A DNA stretch of 64,000 bases from Centropus unirufus (lineage: Eukaryota; Chordata; Aves; Cuculiformes; Centropidae): assembly GCA_013397695.1 (NCBI GenBank), contig VYZI01000067.1, positions 2,261,713-2,325,712 of the forward strand, given 5' to 3'. Position numbers and translations under genes: made by a program. The stretch's first letter is position 1, and every line of letters starts with the position of its first letter. The notes beneath the pieces were generated by a model that saw nothing but the letters and a program-made list of their open reading frames with translations, searched no databases and had not been told where the DNA came from. Positions 12,101-24,100 of this stretch are shown piece by piece.

Positions 12101-15100
12101 CTAATTTCGCAGAAAGCAAAAATGGCTATAATGTACCATCAGTGCGTGAAATCGTAAGATGGAAATTGTAATTGTTTAAGATCGGGTCTACAGTAATTGA
12201 GACTACACTTTAGAATGTTTCGGACTATAAAGTCCCTTTTAAACTAGACATCTTCCTTGTCTAACATAGTCCACAATTTTGCTGATGAAAAACTTTATTG
12301 TCTGAAACATGCAAAGTTTAATGTAAATTACCCTTTATACATATTAAACAATTGTTATTGCCATCTTAGTGTGTAAAATCCTCATTTTATGTTATCCTTT
12401 TATTTCCCAGCCTGACAATTACTTCAATGCAAATTGTTCCTTCTGGAACTACTCCGAGAGGACTATGATGGGATACTGGTCAACTCAAGGCTGCAAACTG
12501 GTTGACACAAATAAAACTCATACAACATGTGCTTGCAGTCACCTAACCAACTTTGCAATTCTTATGGCTCATCGGGAAATTGTGGTAGGTAATAATGTTT
12601 CTAGCCATCGGCAGGGAACACACTTCTAAATATTGAGCTTTACATTTTTAGCAAGATGTAAAATTGGTGAAGTTCCTTACATATGTATAGCCTCTATCCA
12701 CTTTTCCCAAAGCAATTTTCTTTCTGTAGCACTTTTCTTCCTCACCCTTAAAGTTGCAAGCAAAATAACAGGAAAGAAAAACAAAGAAGAGCAAGAATTT
12801 TCTTGAATTATATTTTCAAGTTACTGGCCAACCTTACAGTTATTTTACAGACTTCCCCCCAGTACAGCTGGAGAGTATCAGCAAGGACAGCTGTGCAGGC
12901 TGCTCCCTGCGAGCACAAGTGTGAGTTCTCCTTAGAGCAGGAAGATGAAAGATTAAGCCAGGGGGCCCAGAGCAGGCAATATTTGCAAGAATATGAGACT
13001 TGCCATAAACCCATTGTATCTGGAAGGCATCCTGTAAAGATGACCAAGACAACAGAAGTGATTCTGTTGCAACAGAAGCGGGGAACCTTCTTTAGCTACA
13101 CATGAGATTACAGATGGAATTGCTCATGGAATATATTCTGCATTTTGTACTAATTGTTTGTAAATTGCTGCTTCCTTCTCCACTGTGAAGCTTCAGGTGT
13201 GTAGGGAAGGACCTGTACCCTTAAAGGAGGTCCCAGGGAAACCTCTGCTCTTTGTTTGCTTCAAAGCCTACTGGAACTTTGAAAATATTGTGTTTCTCTA
13301 CTTGTTCTTGCCTGACGAGTTTACAGTGAGTCATAAGAAACATAAAAATGCTATCTGATTTGGCTTGAATAGTCACATTTTTCTCTCAGACCTGCCCATC
13401 TTTACTTACCATAATCTTGCTCTTCTGGGAAGCTGACCTGAGACTATAAAAATACTGAGTACGTGTTGCCCGTCTCATATAATGAACAAGGGACTTTTCT
13501 TGATGCTACCTGTGAAAACAGTTTTTTTATTTATACTCATAAAGAATCATATTAATTTTCTTCATTCTTGGTTATTTCTAGTACAAAGATGGAGTGCACG
13601 AATTGCTCCTCACTGTCATCACCTGGGTGGGAATTGTCATCTCTCTTGTTTGCCTGGCCATCTGCATCTTCACATTCTGTTTTTTCCGTGGCCTACAAAG
13701 TGATCGTAACACTATTCACAAGAACCTTTGTATCAACTTATTCATTGCTGAGTTCATTTTCCTAATAGGCATCGATAAGACAGAGTACAAGGTAAGTTTT
13801 CTCTGTGTGTACTGATCTTGTTCTCTTAAATGGCTGAAATGGATTTGAATTAAAACACGACAACATTGCCAAGTGTTCAGCATTCTGACAGAGCAGGGCT
13901 GAAATAAAAGCTCAATGTGAAAATAAGGTAGATATGTTCATAAATAGTATTTACATCCATCAAAATTATCACTGCGGCCTTAATTTTCCCACTTGCAGTG
14001 ATAGTTTTCATATTCACTTGAGAAACATCAGCTATTAATGAAGCAGGTGGCTTAAACTTTTGAAAAAGGAGACAAAATTGAGTGTTGACATACTAGGAAC
14101 ATATGTATGTTCTCTCTATATACTCGTTTCTCAACAGCTATTGATTACTTTTTCATACATATATTAGTGCAGAACCTTATTTATGTATTTACTCATTTTT
14201 CACAGTGTGGGATTTTTGGCAGTATTGGTGAAATCAATTTTGTCATTCAGAAGCAATTCATTGGGTTTAAGTCTAGTAATTTGGTAGAGTTTTATCCAGA
14301 ATTCAATTGATTTCTGTTACGATAGTGGAAACTTCTGAATTATAACATAAAAATGGCTTGGTGGCAGCTTCATGTTTTTAAATAAGCAGCATTACAGTAT
14401 GCATCTAGAACCAACTGCTCTTGTCTCAGATTAGCTAATCTGTAAGCCTTGAAACCATATCAGTTTCAAAATTCAAGGATTGCTTATAAAATTGAGAAGT
14501 CCCCTCTGTAATTGAAGACTGAAGGTGAGGGTACCATTTCCTTCTTCTGTTCTTACTGTTTAGCTGAATTTATTTTCTGCAACTACCGTAAACATATTAG
14601 TATTGGAAAATGTTAAGTATATGTTTTCAGGCAGGGAAAAATGCCCCTACATTTGTGGAAGATCTTGGATAGAAGTATGTGTGTTTTGTTACACAGTATT
14701 TTATTAGAGATGTAATATTATGAAGATTTTGTGGTTTATCTTTCCATCTTTCTTTTCCTTTGCAGATCGCATGCCCAATATTCGCAGGCCTCTTACACTT
14801 TTTCTTCCTGGCAGCCTTTGCCTGGATGTGTCTAGAAGGAGTGCAGCTTTATCTAATGTTAGTAGAAGTGTTCGAAAGTGAATATTCTAGGAAGAAGTAC
14901 TATTATGTTGCTGGCTACCTCTTTCCTGCTACAGTAGTTGGTGTCTCAGCAGCTATTGACTATAAGAGCTACGGAACAGAGAAAGCGTAAGTAATTGCAA
15001 GTGACCTGAGTGTTTTTCAAGTGAATAATTTTTTAAAGCCTATTAGCTGTCAGAGGGTCCCTGACAGACTAAAATACCATCTGAAAGCTTTATTGGTAAG

Positions 15101-18100
15101 AGAATGGCAATGCTGTGCACAAATTACAATCAAGTCTTTTGTAATTCTCTAGGTTCAGAGGATTTGTACTCTTGAGAGACCAATTCTAAATTATGGTCTT
15201 TCTTTTAACACAAAAGACTGACCTGAAACAAATTGAAAAAGTAAATAACTTTTTGGCCTCAAATGTATATTAAGTAAAAATTCTCAAAGTATCTGACAGG
15301 CCTAACCACTCAGTTTTAAGCTAATGCTTCATTAGTTCTCTTTGTTCCAACTGCCCCTCTAGCTAACTCTTGTCCTGAATTATGACAGTACAATATTCCA
15401 AGCCATATGTTTCACTTTGATAATATTTTATCAGGCGGGTAGAGCAGGATTAAAATTAGCCCCTGCCTTTTATTTACAAAAATCCATATATACATATAGA
15501 AAGTGACAGAAGGTAGACAGAAAACATTTCTGAGGATAGGAGTTGCTGGAGGCATAGATTTACCTTCCAGTAGTGTTTACTTTGTCCTTTGATGAAATTA
15601 GTTACAGAATGGGAAGATACTGTTGACTACAAGCAAGCTGCTTGATTTTGCTACTGATGAAAGATAAATAAGAGGAATTCTGCAGGGAACTGGGCTGTAT
15701 GAAAAACGAATTGCTAAGTGAAACCAGCCCTAATAGGTTTACACGTCATTTAGTCTGGTATCAAATGTATTCCTTCTCTACTGTTCAACTCCCAGTTGGG
15801 GCATTTTTTTTATACCATATTGTTTTTCAGCAAACTATGGCACCTGAACATTTTCTGTCTTGTGTTCTTCGGGAGTAAGCATTTTGTGTGTGATACAAAG
15901 TTAAAGGCAAATTTGAAGGTTACATGGGAAGCCAGTGAAAAATATTTACTGAAGTGAGATTCATTACTATGTTATACCACCTCTGACCAAACCTTTTGAC
16001 TACTTTTGGTTCTTACTATATTCTAGCTATCCCTGATTGTGTATTTTCAAGTTTAAGAGTGTTTAATTAAACAGGATTCATCAGAAGAGTTTCAGGTTAG
16101 GAAAAAATGTACATGGACTAAGTGGTACTGTGCAATATTTATAGTTATTTGCCGATGAAATGTTAGCTTAAGGAGGATTTTTGCACTTCCCATTTATTGG
16201 ACTGAGATGCTAATGTTAATTTTTCATTCTTTTTTTTTTTCATGATAGTTGCTGGCTCCATGTAGATAACTATTTTATCTGGAGTTTCATTGGACCAGTT
16301 ACCTTTATTATTCTGGTAAGAACTTTAGGTTTCCCTTTCGTTTTAGGTTGCCTCAAAGCAAAGGTTAGAAGTTGGAATAAAACCTGCCAATACCATCCTT
16401 ATTCACAAGACGCTTCATGAAAATGCTTATAAACAATTTGTAATGTGACCAATGGTTATATAAACGTTTAGAAATCTCTAAAGAGTGCTGACCAAATGAT
16501 TAATTGTCAAAGCTGTGGTGGCACTTCAGCATAGCCTTTTTTTCCTAATGGCTTGAACTCTGAAGGTCATATTGACATGTGCAGTCATATGAAAAATCAA
16601 TGGAGTACTAAATGCAGGACTTTTTTAAAAAGAACCATTATTATTGCTTTCAATTGAGTCACTATTGTACATGTTCCAGAATTTAACTGCTAATTACCCA
16701 ACGTAATTATCTCAAAAGGGTGTTCTAACGAATTGGATAATTAAGTAAATCTTATATTTCATTACACTTATGCAGTATTTGTATGTGTATTTGCATATCG
16801 ATGTTTTTCCATTCCTGCTTCTGTCTGTATTTATGCTACATGTGATGTATGTCAGACATACGAGTTCATCTGTTTTAGTATAAATAATAGAATATTGTGT
16901 AACCAGCAGCAAGTGGATAGACATTCTTGCAGTCCGTTGAGTAAAGCCATCGTGTGCGTGAACACCCATCTGCACACCCCCAGCTGTGTGCCCCATTCTC
17001 CATTTGAGACTGAATTCATACATCAATTATCCATTCTCTGAGCACTTTCAGGTATAAAGCCTGTAGTCATCTGTCAACCCTGGGCAAAACAATCTCCCTG
17101 TTCTTTCCGACTAATAACACCAACACTGCACAACACAGGGCTTTGGGAGGAATGTGAAGGCAAGAACTGCATTTTGGTTTAGCTTGTTTTGCCTTGCTAG
17201 TTCCGTGTCTTTGAAGCTTGGCTATTCTGGAAGGCTGGGGACATATGGCCTATGTACACAGAGAGCTTTTCTCATAGCTGCTGATAGTTTGGAAGGATAT
17301 ATTAGCTAGTTTTCATGATTTTGAAAGTCAAAATAACGGCCTGTTCTCCTGCCTGTGGTCTCTACAGCAATAGTTATGAAATATTAACAGAAGTTCAGTT
17401 CCCTTGAATTTCCAAAATCAGGGATTATATTTTGTCAATATTATTTTTTCAGCCTGAAGCCCATGCATCAGATATAATGTTGAAACTTCTGACTTTTGTA
17501 GATCTATACACCGCATGTACTAGTTCAACACTCTTTGTAGCTTACATTACTTCTCTATTTAAAAATTAAGTAATACTTTGATTATGGAACTTTCCATGAA
17601 AAATGTGCCTGGCCAGACTTTTGTAGGCACTTTAATCCTTCCTGGTATCTTCAATATTGAATTAAGCTTATTTGCATTTATGTTGGGTTGACTCTCTGTT
17701 CTTATGAAAAACTATTTCAGTTGTTGAGCAGCCACTTAACAAAAGATAACTGTGAAGTGTAGAAGTTGCTTGAGTTCGTTGATGTATTTTCAAAGAAACA
17801 GATGTAGATGCCAAAACTCATGTGTGCAGAAGTTGAATTCTAAAAATTATAGTGTTTGTAGGGTTTAAATATAAACCATAATACTTGTACAGTTTATTCT
17901 AAATACATCTAAATTAAATCAAATCTCAGGATGATAAGGATTCTTTTTTAATTAAATCTGCAATTACAGTTGAAAAATATATTTAGTACTTTCAATATGA
18001 TAGAAAATACTTCTCAATGCAAAGTTGTTCCTTGCAGTTGTTGTAATCATTGCTAGAAAATTGTTCCAAGTTTCATGCTACTATAGTTCAGTTACCTGGA

Positions 18101-21100
18101 GTCTGATTGAGTGGTGATAATTTTGCTTTTTGTGCCTAGCTTTTTATTTTATTGTTACTGGGAGTATTTTCCTAAGTCACCTCTATTTCTCTCCCTTGCT
18201 TTAAAATAACATTTCACATGGGAAGCTTTGGGCATTGCTGACGGCTTTTTCACTTCCTCATAACCAGGTCAGAGTGAGAATAGAGGTGAAGGACATTTAA
18301 TCATATTGACCATGTACAGACATAGTTCACTATTATTTACTGGCCATGACATTATTATCCTCCAGCAAATCATTTAGGCTGAGACGCAAAAGGCCTTTGG
18401 GAGTAGTATTCCCAACTTCAAAAATACGAAACAGCAGGTAGCAATCACAGCACAGTTCCTGGGAGTAATTCTTCTCTAGCAATTGCTTTGCCCTCTAATC
18501 GTCCCAACTGAGAACGCAAGAGAGACTGGAGGAACAAGTGTGAGAATTGTAATGGCAGAAAAATAATGTCATGTGCAGCGCACCTAAAGGAGAGCCATAT
18601 TTGTAGTGTAGCTTACTTGGTATTAGTAGCACATGAGAATTTTCCCTTTGGTAAGCTTTTCAACATGTTAATCAAATCACTTTCATGATTCTCATAATCA
18701 TAAATCGTTGTGCACATAAATGCACAATGCATATAATGGAGAAGTGTAAGGTCTCATAGCTGGGAAAACATAATCCAGAGGTGCAGAGCAGGCTGGGATC
18801 TACACAGTTGGGGAGAATCTATGTGGAAAGGGACCCGGGGTCCTGGCAAACAAATTCAATTTGAGCTAACAGTGTGCTACTATGGCAAAGAGGGCCAACA
18901 GGTTATTGGGCGCATCAAAAAAGGCATCACCAGCAGAGGTAAAGAAGTCATTGTACCACTCTACTCAGCAATTATCAGGCCACACTTGGAATGTTGTGTT
19001 CAGTTTTGGTCCCTGCAATGCAAAAAAGATGAGACAGGCCGGAGGCTGTCAAGAGAAGGTCCACAAAGATGATCAAAGGATGGGGAAGCTTGACATATGA
19101 GGAAAGGCTGAAAGAACTGGGTTTGTTCAGCCTTGAGAAAAGAAGCCTTAGGGGGAAACTTCATCACCACACTCCAATTTTTAAAGGGTGGCTACAAAGA
19201 AGATGAAGGCCCCCTTTTTACAAGGAGTCACTTGGAAAAGATGAGGGCCAATGCATACAAGTTACTGCTGGGGAGGTTCTGGTTGGGCACAAGAGGAAAA
19301 ATTGTCATGATGAGAACAGTCAGCCATTGGAATAATCTCCCCAGGGAAGCGGTGGACTCCTCAACACTGAACATTTTCCAGATTCAGCTGGACAAGGTGC
19401 TAGGCTATCTTGTCTAGACTATCCTTTTTCCAAGAAGGGTTGGACCAAATGATCCTTGAGTGATGATCCCTTACAACTTGGTGGTCTATAATTCTGTGAA
19501 ACTCTTTCTAACAGCATTGCTTACTGGTTTAATGTAGTTTTTTTTAGAGTTTGCACTTGTATGTATATACAGGTTTGCACAAAATGAGGATGTGAAGTGG
19601 GAAGTATAGGGGCGAAGCATGAAGTTCCTTAGTACGTCTTCTGAGGAGCTTTCAACTTCAATATTTCCATAGCCTGTTGTGCCTTTGGGCACCAGGGTTA
19701 TTATATCTATGAGAAAAGAGCATGTAAGTAATGAGCGGTGGGAAACCATTAGTATGCCTGAAATGGTTTAATGAAAGCTTGGATCATGATACGTCAGGAG
19801 CTGTTCTTATCATTTGGACAGCTCCATCTGCATCCTTAATAATTAATTCAGTTCAGTAAGAGTTCAGTGTGCGCACTCATTTAGAAGCCTTCTTCAGAGA
19901 GCACCTCTCTCCCTGCCAGTCCCAGGGAGGAATAGGCTTCTGCATGGCTAAGAGCAAAGATCTGGAGATACAAGAGCAGTTTTAGAGCTGCATTTGCCAG
20001 GTAACAAAAGCTCCGGGGAGTTCAAAAAGGGTCAGAACATGTGCAGTTCAGCTAGGTTACTTCAGAGTGGTGTTTCTGTTCTTCTGTCTTATCATATCCA
20101 TGTCAGCACTGCCGGCTGTGTGGAATGAATTTTAAGCTGCTAAGCTTCGGCGGACGCAATTCAATTGAGCAGGTTGATGGCTACAAAACAAACAGTGCAC
20201 TCCGGTAATCTGTGGTCAGAAAAGCTGGAGTATTTTGACTTCAATATAGATCCATATTCGTTCATATCCAAGGAATGGGTGCTCTTGGTTTCACTTTAAT
20301 TCAGCCAGAATCACTGGAGTTTGTTCCTTCTAGATGGAGCCAATAGACTAGGCTACTGAAGGTTGTTTGAGCAAAATGCCTAGGATTAACATCAGAAAGA
20401 TAGTTATGTTCCACTCAGTTTGAGATGTTAGTTCACCAAAATCAGTGGATGTAAACATACTCTTGCACACAAAATCTAGCTCCCCATATGAAAATGGACT
20501 TTATTTGTAAGCTTGTGTATCTAAATAATATATACAGTAGAAAATATATGTAATAATAATACAAGACTAAAATAATACTATAGTAGACACTTGATAAATG
20601 GTATTTAGCTGTTGCTCACAGGGGGAAATTTATCATAATTATTGCAAACTCTAGCTTTATTTGGCTCCTAATTCATTGTACCTGCAACTAATTCCAGCCC
20701 ATTAGTCTTCCATGCAGGCTGTTAGATCCACATTTTTTAAATGTTTATTTGACTTGAAAACTCTACCTATGTCAGAATTCCATAAGTTTCAGGTGCTGGA
20801 AAAACAAAATTCCTACATTAACGACTTTTCATGTCCAGTACCTTCTGATTTCCAAAACAGAAATGACTTTCATGTATGTCGCCTGTGAAAGAAGCATGAT
20901 CTTCCAGGGTGCTGCATTCAATTATCATCGCAAAATTTTTTAAAATTTTGTATTTAAAGTTGTTATTAGTTTTAATGTATATCTAACTACATGTCCTTTA
21001 ATGCATTCTATCCAGTTAGGTTTGTCATATTAAGAGAGAAGTAGCAACTGGAATTTTAAAATGCACTCTAATTATGTTTTTTTCCACTATCATATACATT

Positions 21101-24100
21101 TCCAAAATCAGAGAATAGATTAAGCCAGTTCCCTATGTAGTATCCTGTGTCTTATAGTAGATGGTATATTTTAGAAACTACAGCAAAAAACTAGTATAAA
21201 CATTAATATAGTACTATCAATCCAAGTTTTTGCTTATTATCATCAGCTCATGTTTTAAGAGAACTCACATTATAGCTCCACCTGCTGAAACTGCATGTTT
21301 TGGTATCAGCAGAATCTCCAAATAAGAACATGATGCATGACCAGACTTCTAAATTCTTATTTTTAGCCTTTGTGGGAGTGTTGGTTTCATTTTCAGAAGT
21401 CCAGCAGGAAAGAGATTTTACTGAGTTTCTTGACTGTTTGAGATGTACACACATGGCTGCGTGCGTGTTTACATGATGTTTATGTATTTATATCTTTTAT
21501 TATCACTAAAGGAGAGCAGTACTTTTCAGGTGCAGATTTTGGTTCATCTGGGGTGGGTGCAGCTCAGTTGGCAGGACAAGGCCCAGCCAGTCACTAGCCC
21601 TTTGTGTTATATGAAGTGATGAGAAAGTCATCGTTGTCAGAGGCCAGATTTTTCCCTTACAAGTTTGCTTTCAGTTGCCATTTATGCAGGTCGTTAGGTG
21701 ACCCCAGAGCACTGCATGTTTCTGGTGAGCATTCTTCTTAAAAAAACATGGCCTACTCAGGCCATCTGTCAAGCTTGGAAAACACCTACGGATTCATTTG
21801 CTTTGATCACTAGTGGTTCAGTTCTCACAGAGTTAAAAATTTCAGTTGGGAAATGACTTCAGGAGATCTGTGGTTCAACTCCCTGCTCAAAACAGGCTCA
21901 GCTCTTAGCTCAGACAGGGTTGCTCAGGGCTGAAAAAGCTTTCCGTACACAAAGCTGGTACAAATTAGTGCAAAAGCAGTGTTTCCTTCTCTCCCCACGT
22001 ATTTCTCATCAAGAAAAGTAATTCAGCCACTCTTTCTAAAAGCAATTATTCTCCAACAGGTTCCTTTCCCTCACTGCTTAGTGTCTCATGTAATAAAATG
22101 GCAGGATGCCCAAAAGCCTTTAACTTATGACTTGCTCCAAAACAATCAATTTCTAGATGAAGAGTAGTAAGGGAGCCAAAAGCAAATCTATAGAAAGGTT
22201 TGGTTACAGTATTTGTAAGCCAACAAAATAGGCTTTTGATAATGATACAAAGTGTAACGGAGATGCCAGCATGTTTGAACAAGTAGCAAACCGTGGTCTT
22301 TTGACTGCTGAAACTGAAATCTATGCAATATTTCACAGTGATGGAGAAATAAGTATCCTATGCTCTGTTGTCATAGTTACTTTGTCTTCAAAGTACAGTA
22401 TTTTGCTTTTTTTCTTGGAAGGACTTTTTCAACTACTGGGATACAACATTATTATTTCCGTGGGCTGCTTTTGGCATTCTGTGCCTAAATTAGAATTAAA
22501 GTGTCTATTACGAAACTGCTGCGTACAGTTATTTTCCTACTCCAGCAAGCACTTATAAATAGACAGAGCTGGGTACCTACATAAAACCTACTTAATACGC
22601 TGGAGCTTGGCTCAGACTCTGGAGCAGGGCCATATATCCTTGTGTGTCATTTAAGGAACTTTAGTATGTAAATGCAAGGTTTTGGTTTTGCTATGTCAGA
22701 CTAACACTTCAGCCATACACAAAGAAGCAGAGGATAAAAAAATCTCTCGTTTCATAAGGCAGTCAGTTATGAGTAAGCCATGTCTATGAGTTTTTGATCC
22801 AAGAATGATGTTGCTAGTACAATACGGGATAACACCAGGGTAGCTACTTAGGCAAGGATTAGCTTCCAGCAGGGCTGTAAATACTATTCTGAACTGGATT
22901 GTTCACTCCTGGTTGCATAGGTTGCAGCCAAAGTTGATTTATATGTTAGGATTGGCATGAGGCATGTCTCTTAGCGCTAAATCTGTTTGTTTGCACAAAA
23001 AATAAATCACAGTTACATTTTTTTTTAATCAGGCATGAGGAGTTTATGTTCTGTCAGCTACCAAAATGTGCAAGTAACTTCTCCAAATACAGAAGAAGAA
23101 AGTCTGCATGGAACTGAGGGTGGGGTCATCTGCAGAGCTCCAGGCCTCTGTGTGGTGCACAGGGCAGCAAGAGAAGCAACTTGTTTTCTTACCCAAGGAA
23201 CTTACGCAGTACAATGGAAACCTAGATAAGAGGAATGATTTCAATGATATAAAAGTGTTTCTCAACTGGTTTGTCATTACCTATAAGAATTATAAACATA
23301 ATAAGTAGGGTGATGAGATATTGGCGCTTCCATTACATTTTGCAGCTATGGAAATTGGGCTTAACCTATACCATGTATATTTCTCCACTTAAAGGTCAGG
23401 GATTTTCTGTCCATTCTTGAAACACAGACAGAAATTGTAAAATATTATTTTGTTCTTTGTATCACATATACTTTTTGTATTCTTCTCAAGATAGCATTGT
23501 AAAAGTGTTTTACTTTGACACAGTACCAATGAGGTCAAAAGCTGCCAAATGCTGTTATGGTGCCAAAAACTGCATTATAGGTCATGTTGTCCGTCTTGAT
23601 TTTGAGACAGCAGCAGCAGTGATAACTTGCTTGCCCTTAGCAGTAGGTATTATTTTTACATATATCTCCATTAACAGTCTCTGATCGGGGCATTCAAAAT
23701 ATTCCTCTTTTCAAGATTGTTAAGACATGCCTTTTACTAGGATTTCAGTGACATTTCTGACCATTGGGGCAGCTGTAGGAACACGTCTGGCATGAACTGG
23801 TATCCTCAGTGTTACAAAAATAATGAGGATTTTGATGCTGTCTCAAACCAAAGGCTTCTCAAAATGAGAGATTGGGCTGGATCATTCTCCATCAGTAACC
23901 AGCCGCAGTTACGTACAGAAGTTTGTAAGAATGGGGTTATAAGCTAAGATATTTATTCTAAGGATGGCAAGGGTGTTCTCCCATCTCCTCTGAGCTATTG
24001 GTTCAACCATGTTGTGTGGATATCTATGTTTGTCTTCTCCCTGAGAGGGTGTAGCTCTTTGAATTGCCTGCATGATATAGGACAGCACGTACTAATTAAT

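Noticed and set aside
12803..13105. 100-codon plus-strand frame with overlapping minus-strand frames
   Set aside because: Open on several frames at once because of local composition; no borders.
16712..17026. 104-codon minus-strand frame
   Set aside because: Low-complexity Tyr/Ile/Lys composition typical of AT-rich chance frames.
18821..19417. Three overlapping plus-strand open frames that look like a protein
   Set aside because: They are the broken end of the CR1 reverse-transcriptase ORF and its 3' UTR, not a host gene.
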